Shown piece after piece: positions 24,541 through 32,700 of a stretch of DNA of 64,000 bases (position 1 is the first letter of the stretch; each line of letters begins with the position of its first letter). Both the position numbers and the translations under genes were made by a program. The notes beneath the pieces are model-generated. The model was not told where the DNA came from. It saw only the letters and a list, made by a program, of their open reading frames with translations, and searched no databases. Origin of the DNA: a virus; IMG/VR virus record IMGVR_UViG_3300036760_000522, positions 1 through 64,000 of that record. One strand, written 5' to 3'.

Positions 24541-25752
24541 ATGTTGGAATGGTTGGTGTCGTTAACGGCGAATCCGGTATTTGGTGGTTTTCTTGGAGGG
24601 GCAGTTGTCGCTGGTGGCCTCTGGCTCCTACGCAACATTCCAGGTCAAGCAGCTAACTTCATACTTTGGCGGTTTGGAGCTTCGTTGATGGTCTTTAGCG
24701 AGGACGCGGCTTTCGAGCGTATGAACGAGTGGCTCAGCTCTCTTGAATACACCAAGAGGTGCCGCCGGCTGCGGCTCACGACAACCTACGACGAGGATAC
24801 CAGAACGGAGCAAGAAGTTGTAGCCCCAGGTATCGGCTCACATCTGTTTTGGTATCGAAACAGACCGATTCTCGTGAAGCGTTCCATCCCTGACAAGGGC
24901 GGACTCGGCAGCTGGAAGCGGTTCGAGGACATTGAAATCAAATCGTTTGGCTCGCCGAACCTGCTGAGGGATCTTGTACAAGACGTGAAGCTCGCGCGTC
25001 AGGAGCGGAACTCGAGAACCATCAACGTGTACCTTTATCGACACCGTTGGAGGCTGGCTGCGCGGAAACCGAAACGGGAACTCGACACAGTAATCTTGGA
25101 GGAGACAACCAAGAAATTGATTGTCTCGGATGCCGAATGGTTCATTGCGTCGCGGCGTCGTTATGACGAACTCGGACTGCCTTACCGTCGTGGTTACCTC
25201 TTTGAGGGCCCGCCAGGATGCGGTAAAACAACTCTTGCCATGGCGCTAGCCAGCCATTTGACGCGTCCGATTTACGCGCTCAATCTTGGCAGTGTCGTCA
25301 ACGACGACATGTTGATCGACGCTGTTTGCGAAGTGCCAGAGCATGCCATTCTCTTACTTGAAGACATCGACGCGACAGAAGCCAGCGTCATGCGACGGCC
25401 CGCAGAGGAGACCAAGGCACCTGTGCAACAACCGCCACCCGGAGCAATGTTTGTAGCTCGTCTGCGGAAACAGATAGAGGACAGCAAGGCTATCGCCGTT
25501 GTTTTAGCGTTCGAGTCCTGGCTTAGAAGCGCACCAATAGGCACACCACGAAGCGCTATACCGGATGATTTGTCTACAGATCCGTTGCGTGAGGAGGGAC
25601 TATTCGTCACTGTCGAAACGCCCAACAAATGTGAAGGCAGATTTGCCAAGATCCGACGTGACGAAAGTGGGAAACCCAGTCTCGACGAATGGGAGTATTT
25701 CACAGGAACCCACGGACGCTTCGTACGGCTACTCCCGCCCATTTGGCAGTGA
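24541..25752 (+). CDS. BCS1-like AAA ATPase, truncated and fused
   Basis: 403 residues from ATG 24541 (GGAGG upstream). One N-terminal membrane helix (about 14-32), a BCS1-type middle domain, Walker A GPPGCGKTT near 223 and Walker B LLLEDIDA near 272. After Walker B the usual sensor and arginine-finger part is missing. Instead, from about residue 300 there is a different segment (MFVARLRKQIEDSKAIAVV ... LVRLLPP) that resembles the end of unrelated bacterial orphan proteins. ATP hydrolysis is doubtful. It looks like a deletion fusion that has kept its frame. Confidence 0.7.
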   Translation: MLEWLVSLTANPVFGGFLGGAVVAGGLWLLRNIPGQAANFILWRFGASLMVFSEDAAFERMNEWLSSLEYTKRCRRLRLTTTYDEDTRTEQEVVAPGIGSHLFWYRNRPILVKRSIPDKGGLGSWKRFEDIEIKSFGSPNLLRDLVQDVKLARQERNSRTINVYLYRHRWRLAARKPKRELDTVILEETTKKLIVSDAEWFIASRRRYDELGLPYRRGYLFEGPPGCGKTTLAMALASHLTRPIYALNLGSVVNDDMLIDAVCEVPEHAILLLEDIDATEASVMRRPAEETKAPVQQPPPGAMFVARLRKQIEDSKAIAVVLAFESWLRSAPIGTPRSAIPDDLSTDPLREEGLFVTVETPNKCEGRFAKIRRDESGKPSLDEWEYFTGTHGRFVRLLPPIWQ

Positions 25753-25783
25753 GGTGTTCTCGTGCTAGAGTCTCTGTGATCAT

Positions 25784-26203
25784 ATGAAACCACAAGAACG
25801 CGTCGCGCAACGCTTCCAGCGTGAAGCGATGGCCAGGGGCACGCTTGTCGTGGACGAGAATGTCCAGGCGCTTGCAGCAGCTTTGAAGGACGCCAATATT
25901 CGTGTGATCATTCCGCCAAGCGGCATGCCTGATGAGCAGATCAAGCCAGCTCTCTTGTCAAACCGGATCATTGTGACACGGAACTCGAAAGACTTTGTAC
26001 ATGATGCTAGTGTTTACGATTGTGGCATCGTGTCTCTTGACAAGTTGAGCTTCATCGATGCGTCCCCGAACTACGAGACGAACAAAACAGCTCAGCTCAT
26101 CTCGCGCGCGATCAAGGACTACGATTTGTGGTCGAAGCGCAGCGGCTTTATCTTGGTCCTACACGACAACGGTCGACACGTTTTGCGGCCGTTGACTGTC
26201 TGA
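25784..26203 (+). CDS. PIN-like (DUF5615-type) protein, copy 2
   Basis: 139 residues, VVDEN near residue 25, IIVTRNSKDF near residue 66, then IVSLDKLSFID. Clearly paralogous to 835-1275, but placed after the AAA gene instead of among small orphans. Possible metal-dependent nuclease. No antitoxin seen next to it. Confidence 0.75.
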   Translation: MKPQERVAQRFQREAMARGTLVVDENVQALAAALKDANIRVIIPPSGMPDEQIKPALLSNRIIVTRNSKDFVHDASVYDCGIVSLDKLSFIDASPNYETNKTAQLISRAIKDYDLWSKRSGFILVLHDNGRHVLRPLTV

Positions 26204-26204
26204 T

Positions 26205-26711
26205 TTACGGTTGGCGAGGATCCTGGGGAGGAACATCCTCTTGGCCACCCAACACTTCGGTAGCACCTCCGATTCGGAGACCTCTTCCGTACCAAGCCTC
26301 GCGCCGTCTCGAGGCAATGTTCCACGCTTCGAGACACTTGGACAAGAACTCCGCTAGGATGAAGTCTGGCGTGTCCGATCCGTTTTCCTGACAATGCCTG
26401 TTTATTAGGCATTCCAGATCACGTTCAAATGCTGTTTGGGGTTCCGCTGGTTCAACTGGAGGAGTTGTGTGGGAAGGTCTCGCCACCGTTGGCTCGGGGT
26501 TGGATTGTTCTATCAAGCGGTTTGGATCGTCACTGTGCGATCTCTCTTCAGGTTCCATTTCCTCAGACGTGAAAGACCACAAGTACCACTGGCGCCGACA
26601 TTCGGAACAGTTGACCGTGCGGAAATAATCGGGGTCGTTCATGACAACCCAATTGGGTACGTCGTGGCCTCCGCAGAGCGCTTTACCGTGCCGCAAAATG
26701 TGAATCGTCAT
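26205..26711 (-). CDS. phage protein with TPDFILA domain
   Basis: 168 residues. The N-terminal VNCSECRRQW part with earlier Cys/His may bind zinc. A Pro-rich linker follows. The C-terminal segment RDLECLINRHCQENGSDTPD, then FILAEFLSKCLEAW and RREAWYGR, is a small domain common in phage proteins of unknown function. Role unknown. Confidence 0.65.
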   Translation of the reverse strand: MTIHILRHGKALCGGHDVPNWVVMNDPDYFRTVNCSECRRQWYLWSFTSEEMEPEERSHSDDPNRLIEQSNPEPTVARPSHTTPPVEPAEPQTAFERDLECLINRHCQENGSDTPDFILAEFLSKCLEAWNIASRRREAWYGRGLRIGGATEVLGGQEDVPPQDPRQP

Positions 26712-26726
26712 GTTCCCGACCGTTTT

Positions 26727-27020
26727 CTACTGTGAATGTTTGGTTTTGGAAAGGGCAATGTTCAATGCGTTAAGGATCGCGTCACCAATTTCTTCTACTG
26801 AGCCTTCACCATCAACCGTCACGATTGAGTTGCCTGGAAAAACATCAGGCAAAGCTTGGTAGAAACTGACGAGCCTGCGCTGTAGTGTTTCGTATTCGAA
26901 GAGCTCCGACTTTCCGCCACGGATAGCTCTTCGCTCACGCGCTGTTTTCACCGACGTTACGACTACGATGGTGAGGTCTGGCTTCGGAACACTTTGGTTT
27001 AATTTCTCGACCCATGTCAC
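26727..27020 (-). CDS. tmk: dTMP kinase, C-terminal part
   Basis: 97 residues. PDLTIVVVTS followed by R-x-x-RGGKSELFEYE is the lid and adenine-side region of thymidylate kinases. It starts at a GTG that overlaps the TGA of the N-terminal ORF (GTGA, 27020-27017). Together the two make one kinase of about 220 residues, the normal size. Two subunits by reinitiation, a frame change, or a base error are possible. Confidence 0.7.
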   Translation of the reverse strand: MTWVEKLNQSVPKPDLTIVVVTSVKTARERRAIRGGKSELFEYETLQRRLVSFYQALPDVFPGNSIVTVDGEGSVEEIGDAILNALNIALSKTKHSQ

Positions 27021-27391
27021 GAGGTCTGTGTAGCGAGAGGGTCAGAGAGGCTTTGGTAACCAATGGAACTCCAAACCGCTCTGTCGCTGACAACAATCTT
27101 TCCGTCTTTGACCGCGGGTTCGATGACCGACTTGTAGTGGTCTCTCCGGTCTGCTGCAAAGAGCAGTGACATGGTTTCGATGTCGTGACAGGCTTCTGAC
27201 TCCCGAGTCAAGATCTTGCGGATCAGCTGTCCAATAGGCCGGCTCCTTTGGGGCTCTTCAGTCGACACGACTTTGTGGCCCTCGTTCCGGAGGTGGACGA
27301 CTAATCGGTCTCGTTGTGTCGTCGTTCCTGATCCGTCGACACCTTCGAGTGCGATGTGGTATCCCTTCTTAGCTGTTCGCGGTGAAGTCAT
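27017..27391 (-). CDS. tmk: dTMP kinase, N-terminal part
   Basis: 124 residues from ATG 27391. Thymidylate kinase phosphorylates dTMP for phage DNA synthesis. ALEGVDGSGTTTQ (14-26) is the P-loop with Thr replacing the usual Lys, a variant I recall in some kinases of this family. VVSDRAVWSSIGYQS is the DRY-type substrate motif. The frame stops at TGA 27019-27017, exactly where WVEKLNQ should follow in the other frame. Confidence 0.75.
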   Translation of the reverse strand: MTSPRTAKKGYHIALEGVDGSGTTTQRDRLVVHLRNEGHKVVSTEEPQRSRPIGQLIRKILTRESEACHDIETMSLLFAADRRDHYKSVIEPAVKDGKIVVSDRAVWSSIGYQSLSDPLATQTS

Positions 27392-27413
27392 TTTGGTACG
27401 TGACACCGATTCT

Positions 27414-27442
27414 ACTCGATTTCTGGGGTCCGTGATTCGTAG
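27414..27442 (+). promoter_or_regulatory. bipartite promoter-like motif, copy E
   Basis: Plus strand ACTCGATTTC, 11 nt, ATTCGTAG, ending 8 nt before the ATG at 27451. This copy shows the motif works in either genome orientation relative to the minus-strand cluster, so it tracks gene starts and not a fixed strand. Confidence 0.65.
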
Positions 27443-27450
27443 TAGCTGGC

Positions 27451-27540
27451 ATGACGGACTTGCACGAGGGGTATCTTGACGGTCTTTACGGCCGAGACCC
27501 AAATCAGTGCGATCTGTTCTTCGACACCCACGAATGTTGA
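27451..27540 (+). CDS. short ORF, 29 residues
   Basis: Begins just after promoter motif copy E and ends 16 nt before the next gene. Sequence is polar with GYLDGLYGRDPNQC. Probably a real small phage protein or a leader peptide. Confidence 0.5.
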   Translation: MTDLHEGYLDGLYGRDPNQCDLFFDTHEC

Positions 27541-27556
27541 GTCTGGAGGATCCCCG

Positions 27557-28342
27557 ATGAAGTTTACTACTGTCTCAACCACTAGTCACAAGAGAGTGAC
27601 GAAAGGCAAAACGCGGAACTTCAGCGCAACTCTGCTTGCGTCAGTTGAGAGCGCGTTCTTCCACTCGGCAGCTTATGGGAAACCTAAGCGCCCTGTCTAC
27701 CTGTCGCTCGCGGGGACCGGTTACACGATGCGTGCGATCCAAGCCAACTTGGGTCTCGGCAGTCACCTCTACGATGAGCGTGGCGATTCAGCTTTCGAGG
27801 TTCTGAAGTCCGAGAAGTTCGTGTCGGCTTTTCAAATCGAGCCGGAAGGTACGATCCTGTCCTTACATCACCCAGACTTGTTCCGGCTTGACCCTGGTTT
27901 CGTCGACCCGGAAGGAATCCAGTTCTTGATCTTGTTGCCGACCTACCTCAAAGGAGAGCCCACGTCTGACTCAGTCTCGCACGTGAAGCGCGTCTTTCCA
28001 GGTGTCGAAGAGTCAGACATTTTGAGCTTGAGGGCTCTAGCTCCATACTTCGCCGCGTACTTGGATCGTCGAACACGGTTTCCGCTGGTCGTCGATGAGC
28101 GGTTTTACCTACAACTGCTTGTGGCGTCTCTGGGAGAGGGGTTCGCGTCTCTGGCGGACAGCGACAACTTGTATTCTCGGAGCAGTGATAAGTTTGGTGT
28201 GCACCCGGGCCACGGCTTCGTCGCACAAGGACTCAATACGATGGGTTTCGAGCCCGCGCTTTCCTTCCGGGCAGGTCACGAGAATTTTGGTGTTTTCTTG
28301 TCCGAGGAAGTCCGGAAGTACTTCGACGCAGTGGGGGTGTGA
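27557..28342 (+). CDS. hypothetical phage protein
   Basis: 261 residues from ATG 27557 (GGAGGATCC upstream). An upstream extension to 27476 is open but overlaps the small ORF. Mixed alpha/beta protein with a GYTMRAIQANLGLG segment. No domain recognised. First of five tightly linked genes reaching the methylase-helicase. Confidence 0.6.
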   Translation: MKFTTVSTTSHKRVTKGKTRNFSATLLASVESAFFHSAAYGKPKRPVYLSLAGTGYTMRAIQANLGLGSHLYDERGDSAFEVLKSEKFVSAFQIEPEGTILSLHHPDLFRLDPGFVDPEGIQFLILLPTYLKGEPTSDSVSHVKRVFPGVEESDILSLRALAPYFAAYLDRRTRFPLVVDERFYLQLLVASLGEGFASLADSDNLYSRSSDKFGVHPGHGFVAQGLNTMGFEPALSFRAGHENFGVFLSEEVRKYFDAVGV

Positions 28343-28343
28343 A

Positions 28344-28544
28344 ATGTCGGAAAGCGACCTTGAAATTGCAGCCGCGTACACACGTCTCTTGCATGAGCCG
28401 GCCGTCGCTAAAGTGATGTTGACAGACTACGAATTCAAGATGGTATGTGAAGCACCGATCGTCTACGAGAAATTTGGTGGATTCACTTGGAAGCAACGCC
28501 GTTTGCTGAGGGAGATCGGCAAGAAGCTTGGAGTATTGTTGTGA
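28344..28544 (+). CDS. small helical protein
   Basis: 66 residues, ATG 1 nt after the previous stop. C-terminal WKQRRLLREIGKKLGVL is basic and helical. Overlaps the next start (TGATG). Function unknown. Confidence 0.55.
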   Translation: MSESDLEIAAAYTRLLHEPAVAKVMLTDYEFKMVCEAPIVYEKFGGFTWKQRRLLREIGKKLGVLL

Positions 28545-28840
28545 TGATCGATTGCACGAAACACTGTCCGTGTTGCGGTAGTGTCAAATACTACTCGCCA
28601 GGAGAACCGAGACCGATCTTTCAAGGCTACACGTGTTGTTCAAAAGTCGACGAATGTGGGTTCAGTTCGAACGAGGTCGTCTGGCGTCGATGGCAGGCTT
28701 TGCGGGTGAGTCAGGCTGCTTGGGCGGTTGCTGTGACCCCCGAATTCTGTCCATCTCCCTCGCGGACTTGGACAGTAGCGGCGGCCAGATCGTACTATTA
28801 CTTGAACGCGGCAACGCAAACAGCAGAGGATGAAAAATGA
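28544..28840 (+). CDS. zinc-ribbon protein, family copy 3
   Basis: 98 residues. HCPCCG and CCSKVDECGF knuckles, then a W-R-R-W-Q-A-L helix. Same layout as 10986-11354 and 14266-14586. Overlaps the next gene by ATGA. Confidence 0.65.
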   Translation: MIDCTKHCPCCGSVKYYSPGEPRPIFQGYTCCSKVDECGFSSNEVVWRRWQALRVSQAAWAVAVTPEFCPSPSRTWTVAAARSYYYLNAATQTAEDEK

Positions 28841-29049
28841 GCCAAACAATCACGCATGAGCTTTTCGCCGATCAACGCAGATGTGGCCTATTTACGCTGC
28901 CAGTCGACATTGAGCCGACCGCGGAGCAGATCGACGAGCTAGCCGGGTACGGCATGACGATCGAGGGCGGGATCGTATATTGTGAGGGCGTTGACGCGCA
29001 CATCCTGTCGCGCCGCGCTCGCGAGGCCCGTGTGGTGCTCGGGACATAG
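28837..29049 (+). CDS. hypothetical protein
   Basis: 70 residues, helical C-terminus (LSRRAREARVV). Overlapped at its 3' end by the NUMOD gene's open frame. Function unknown. Confidence 0.5.
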   Translation: MSQTITHELFADQRRCGLFTLPVDIEPTAEQIDELAGYGMTIEGGIVYCEGVDAHILSRRAREARVVLGT

Positions 29050-29704
29050 TGCTGAGTGTCGGGCTGCTCAAGCAATACGTACTAAGCAACGGGATACCGG
29101 CAAGAAACACAGTCTTGAATCTAGGTCCAACATGTCGAAGGGACAGTTAAAGCGGGCTGCGGACCTGCGACGTCAAGGAATCAAAGTACGAAGACCTTCA
29201 GTGTCGCCTGAAACTTTGAAGAAAATGTCTTTAGCTCAAACTAGTAAGGTTGTTTCTGTTGAGGCGAGAGAAAATATGAGAGCTGCGGCTTTCCGTGCCG
29301 CTACTCCTGAACGTCGACAGATGTTGGCGGAGGTAGTCAGCCGACGTTCTGAGGATTGGAAAATTTGGTTTGCACAGAATCAAAAAGGTGTGCCGAAGTC
29401 CCTTGATCATCGGCTCAAGATTGCAGCTGCTAAGCTAGGTGTTCCAAGATCAGAAGAGACTAAACGGAAACTTTCTGAAGCGAACACAGGTAAGGGGCTA
29501 TACAAGAGTCTGGCGGATATTGACCAAGCGATTTTGTGTTACTTTAAGTCAACGGGTCGACGTCCAGTTGCACACAGTTCGCTCGATTGGGGGAAGGCGT
29601 GCGGTTGGTTACGGGCTCATCAAGACACGACGCTTGCAAAGAGATGTGACGCACTAGGCCTTCCTAGAAGAGCCACAAAACGTGTTGTTCCGGAAGGGAT
29701 TTGA
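28982..29704 (+). CDS. NUMOD3-repeat protein, homing-endonuclease-like
   Basis: Up to 240 residues, start uncertain (GTG 28982 or ATG 29131). Several repeats of the S-x-E-x-R/K-x-K-M/L-S type (SLESRSNMSKGQ, SPETLKKMSLAQ, RSEETKRKLSEANTGK) are NUMOD3 DNA-binding modules, usual in GIY-YIG and HNH homing enzymes. I see no catalytic GIY-YIG or HNH motif. It may be a nuclease remnant or bind DNA only. It ends 3 nt before the intein-bearing helicase. Confidence 0.6.
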   Translation: MRALTRTSCRAALARPVWCSGHSAECRAAQAIRTKQRDTGKKHSLESRSNMSKGQLKRAADLRRQGIKVRRPSVSPETLKKMSLAQTSKVVSVEARENMRAAAFRAATPERRQMLAEVVSRRSEDWKIWFAQNQKGVPKSLDHRLKIAAAKLGVPRSEETKRKLSEANTGKGLYKSLADIDQAILCYFKSTGRRPVAHSSLDWGKACGWLRAHQDTTLAKRCDALGLPRRATKRVVPEGI

Positions 29705-29707
29705 GGG

Positions 29708-32700
29708 GTGGCACGGTTAAATTCAACAGCAATAGCGGGGTATTACCCGACTCCGGAACATCTAATTCCGAGGATTGCGAAACACCTTCGTGTGATTGAG
29801 TCCGATCAATGGTCGGGGGCGTGCGCTAGGTGGATGGATCCGTGCGCAGGTGATGGGGCTCTGATTTGTGATCTCGTTACTCGAGTGATGGATCAACCGG
29901 GCAAGGCAGGGCTCTACCTTTGTGAGCTTGAGAAGGAACGCGCTGAACGTTGCAAGGCCAAAGTCTATGAACTGTTCGGCTGGAAAGCTCAACAACAAGT
30001 TTTGCACGGGGACGCCTTTCACACGACTTTTGATGACGGTGACTGTGAAATCCTCTATCTGAATCCGCCGTATGATTTCGATCCGAAACACGTCCGTTTG
30101 GAGCAGAAGTTCCTTTCACGCTTCACGCAAGCGTTGCGACTCGACGGCGTGCTCGTCTTTGTTGTCCCGCATTATGCGCTTTCGGCTAGCGCTGAGCTTC
30201 TGGCCAAGGAGTACAAGGATCTCGTTTGTCTGAGATTTCCCGATCCTGACTACGCCACCTTCAAACAAGTTGTTGTGTTCGCCAGACGGTCGCGTCGTTT
30301 CGAACCGGATCCTGTGGTCGTTGCTCGCGTTCAAGCGTGGGCAGACTCAGTGGAGGGACTGCCCATTCTGGGGGAGACGTCGGCAGTCTACGAAGTCAAA
30401 GGGACGATGTACACAACAACGTGGAAGGTCCAAGAGTTGGATCTGCACGCTCTTGTCGCTAAGGCCCGCCCGTGGCACCAGACGACCCGTGAAGGGCTTC
30501 TTCCAGTTCCCCACACTCTGCCAACGACTCCCCCAGAGTCGCTCCTCTGGAGGCGTTACACGCTGGCTACTCCCCCTAGACCGGCGCACATCGCGAGCGG
30601 CCTCGCTACGGGTCTTTTCAACGGGCTTCGGATCAAGCCCGACACTGACACATCCGGGCTACCCGACCTCTTGGTCAAGGGGACTTTCGAACGAGAGTTC
30701 GTGCCTGTCGAGGATCGGCTTGACGCGGACGGCGTAATCATCGGCGCCGTGGAAGTTGAACGACCTCGGTTAAGTGTGACCTGCCTCAACCTGACAACGG
30801 GCACCTACCAGGAGTTGGGGACGCCTGGGAACCCTACGCTTGGTGACCTCTTGGCGAACTATCGCCAAAGCCTCATGGCTCAGATGCGACACCAATGCCC
30901 AGTCTTGTACGACCCGCAGGATCCCCCTGTTGTCACACTCAAGCCTGTCAGGCGGAAGCTGTACAAAGCTCAGGAGCACTCAGCCAAAGCGATCTTGAAA
31001 TTGCTTGAGCAACGCGAGACGAACCGATCAGCTATTTTGCTTGGCGAAATCGGCAGCGGCAAGTGTCTAGGTTTGGGCACCCTCGTGCTCAAATATGATG
31101 GGACACGCACACCTGTGGAGAGTATTCGTAAGGGGGATTTGTTGATGGGGCCCGACAGCAAGCCTCGCAAGGTTTTGAATACGACTAAAGGGACGGGTTC
31201 TCTTTACAAAGTTGTACCTGTTACTGGGGATTCTTGGATCTGCAATGACGCGCACATTCTGACTCTCGTACACACGATGAGTGATGAGATTTTTGACATA
31301 CCGTTAGCGCGTTATCGCAGTGGCCGCAGACTCAATTTGCGCTTGCGAAATGGACAGACTTCGCGAAGAACTACACATCCTGTTGAAGAGTTCAAGCAGT
31401 TCTTCCCGGAAAACGGAGTTGATTTTCCGGCTCAGGTAGTCACACCATTAGTTGATCCTTACTTTTTAGGTGTGTGGTATGGCGACGGGACTAAATTTAG
31501 TCTAAACGGGGTCAGTCGTTCTGTCGAAGTCACAACGGCGGACCAGGAGATCTTGTCGCTGTTGTCTACGATAGCCTCACAGTACAACTTGAAAGTCAGA
31601 GCCCGTAAAAATTCCAATCCCGACAATAAGGCGACCACTTACGCGCTCACTGTTGGGAACAGAGTCACAAAGAAGCCGTGGGCACACACGAGGGGTAACA
31701 GACCTAATCAACTTCTGCGACAGTTACAGGTATTGTACAAGGACGGGTTCCATCTGCCGCAAGAATATTTGACAGGCAGCCGTGAAGTGCGGAGAGCGTT
31801 TCTTGCGGGGCTGTTGGACTCAGACGGGTATCGGAACGGCCCTGGCGTTTTCGATTTCATTCAAAAGAAGCGAGAGTGGTCCGAAGACGTTTGCTTCTTA
31901 GCTCGTTCTCTAGGTATCAGGGCCACACTACGGAAGACAAGAAAATCCGCTTACCGTGGCGTTGCGGGTGACGTGTACTGGCGGGTCACCATGAGTGGGG
32001 ACTTTTCTGATTTGCCTTTACGTATTCCTCGTAAGCAAGGGCCAATGAGAGCTGCGGTGCGAAAGAATCGAGCCGGGGAGCCGAGTTACCGTCGCACGAA
32101 ACATGTAAGCCGCACGGGCATTCGTATTGGATCGATTGGCCTGGGTGAGTACGCAGGCTTCGAATTGAGTGGTGATGGACGGTTTTTACTAGGGGACTTC
32201 ACAGTCACACACAATACGAGCACGGTTTTAGCTGTCGCAAAAACGATCGCCAAAACTGTGTTCGTCATGTGTCCTCCGCACTTGCTCGACACGTGGAAGA
32301 ACGAGATCAAAGCGAACGTGCCGGAAGCACGTGTGCGTGTTTTGAAGACGATCGACAGTGTGAACCGTTTCGCTGAGGTCGTTGTTGAAAAGCCTCAGCT
32401 CACGATTGCGATCGTGTCGCGTGAGAGTGCCAAACTTGGCCACGGTTGGGAAGGTGTGGGCTCTGCATGTCCCAAGTGTGGCGCTGCAACGCCTGATACA
32501 GATTTAGCTCGGAAGCGCGCTCATTGCGAAGCTGTCGAAGTTCGTGCAGAGGACAGTCTCGCAAAGATGGCTGTTTCACTGGCTGCAACATTGTCTCGAT
32601 ACGCACCTAACCACTCAACGGTTCGAGCCTTGTTGAAGGGGCGTCATTGGTCACGGATTTTGACACATCGTGTAGCCAAAGCGAGTCCGCCTGCTTGGAG

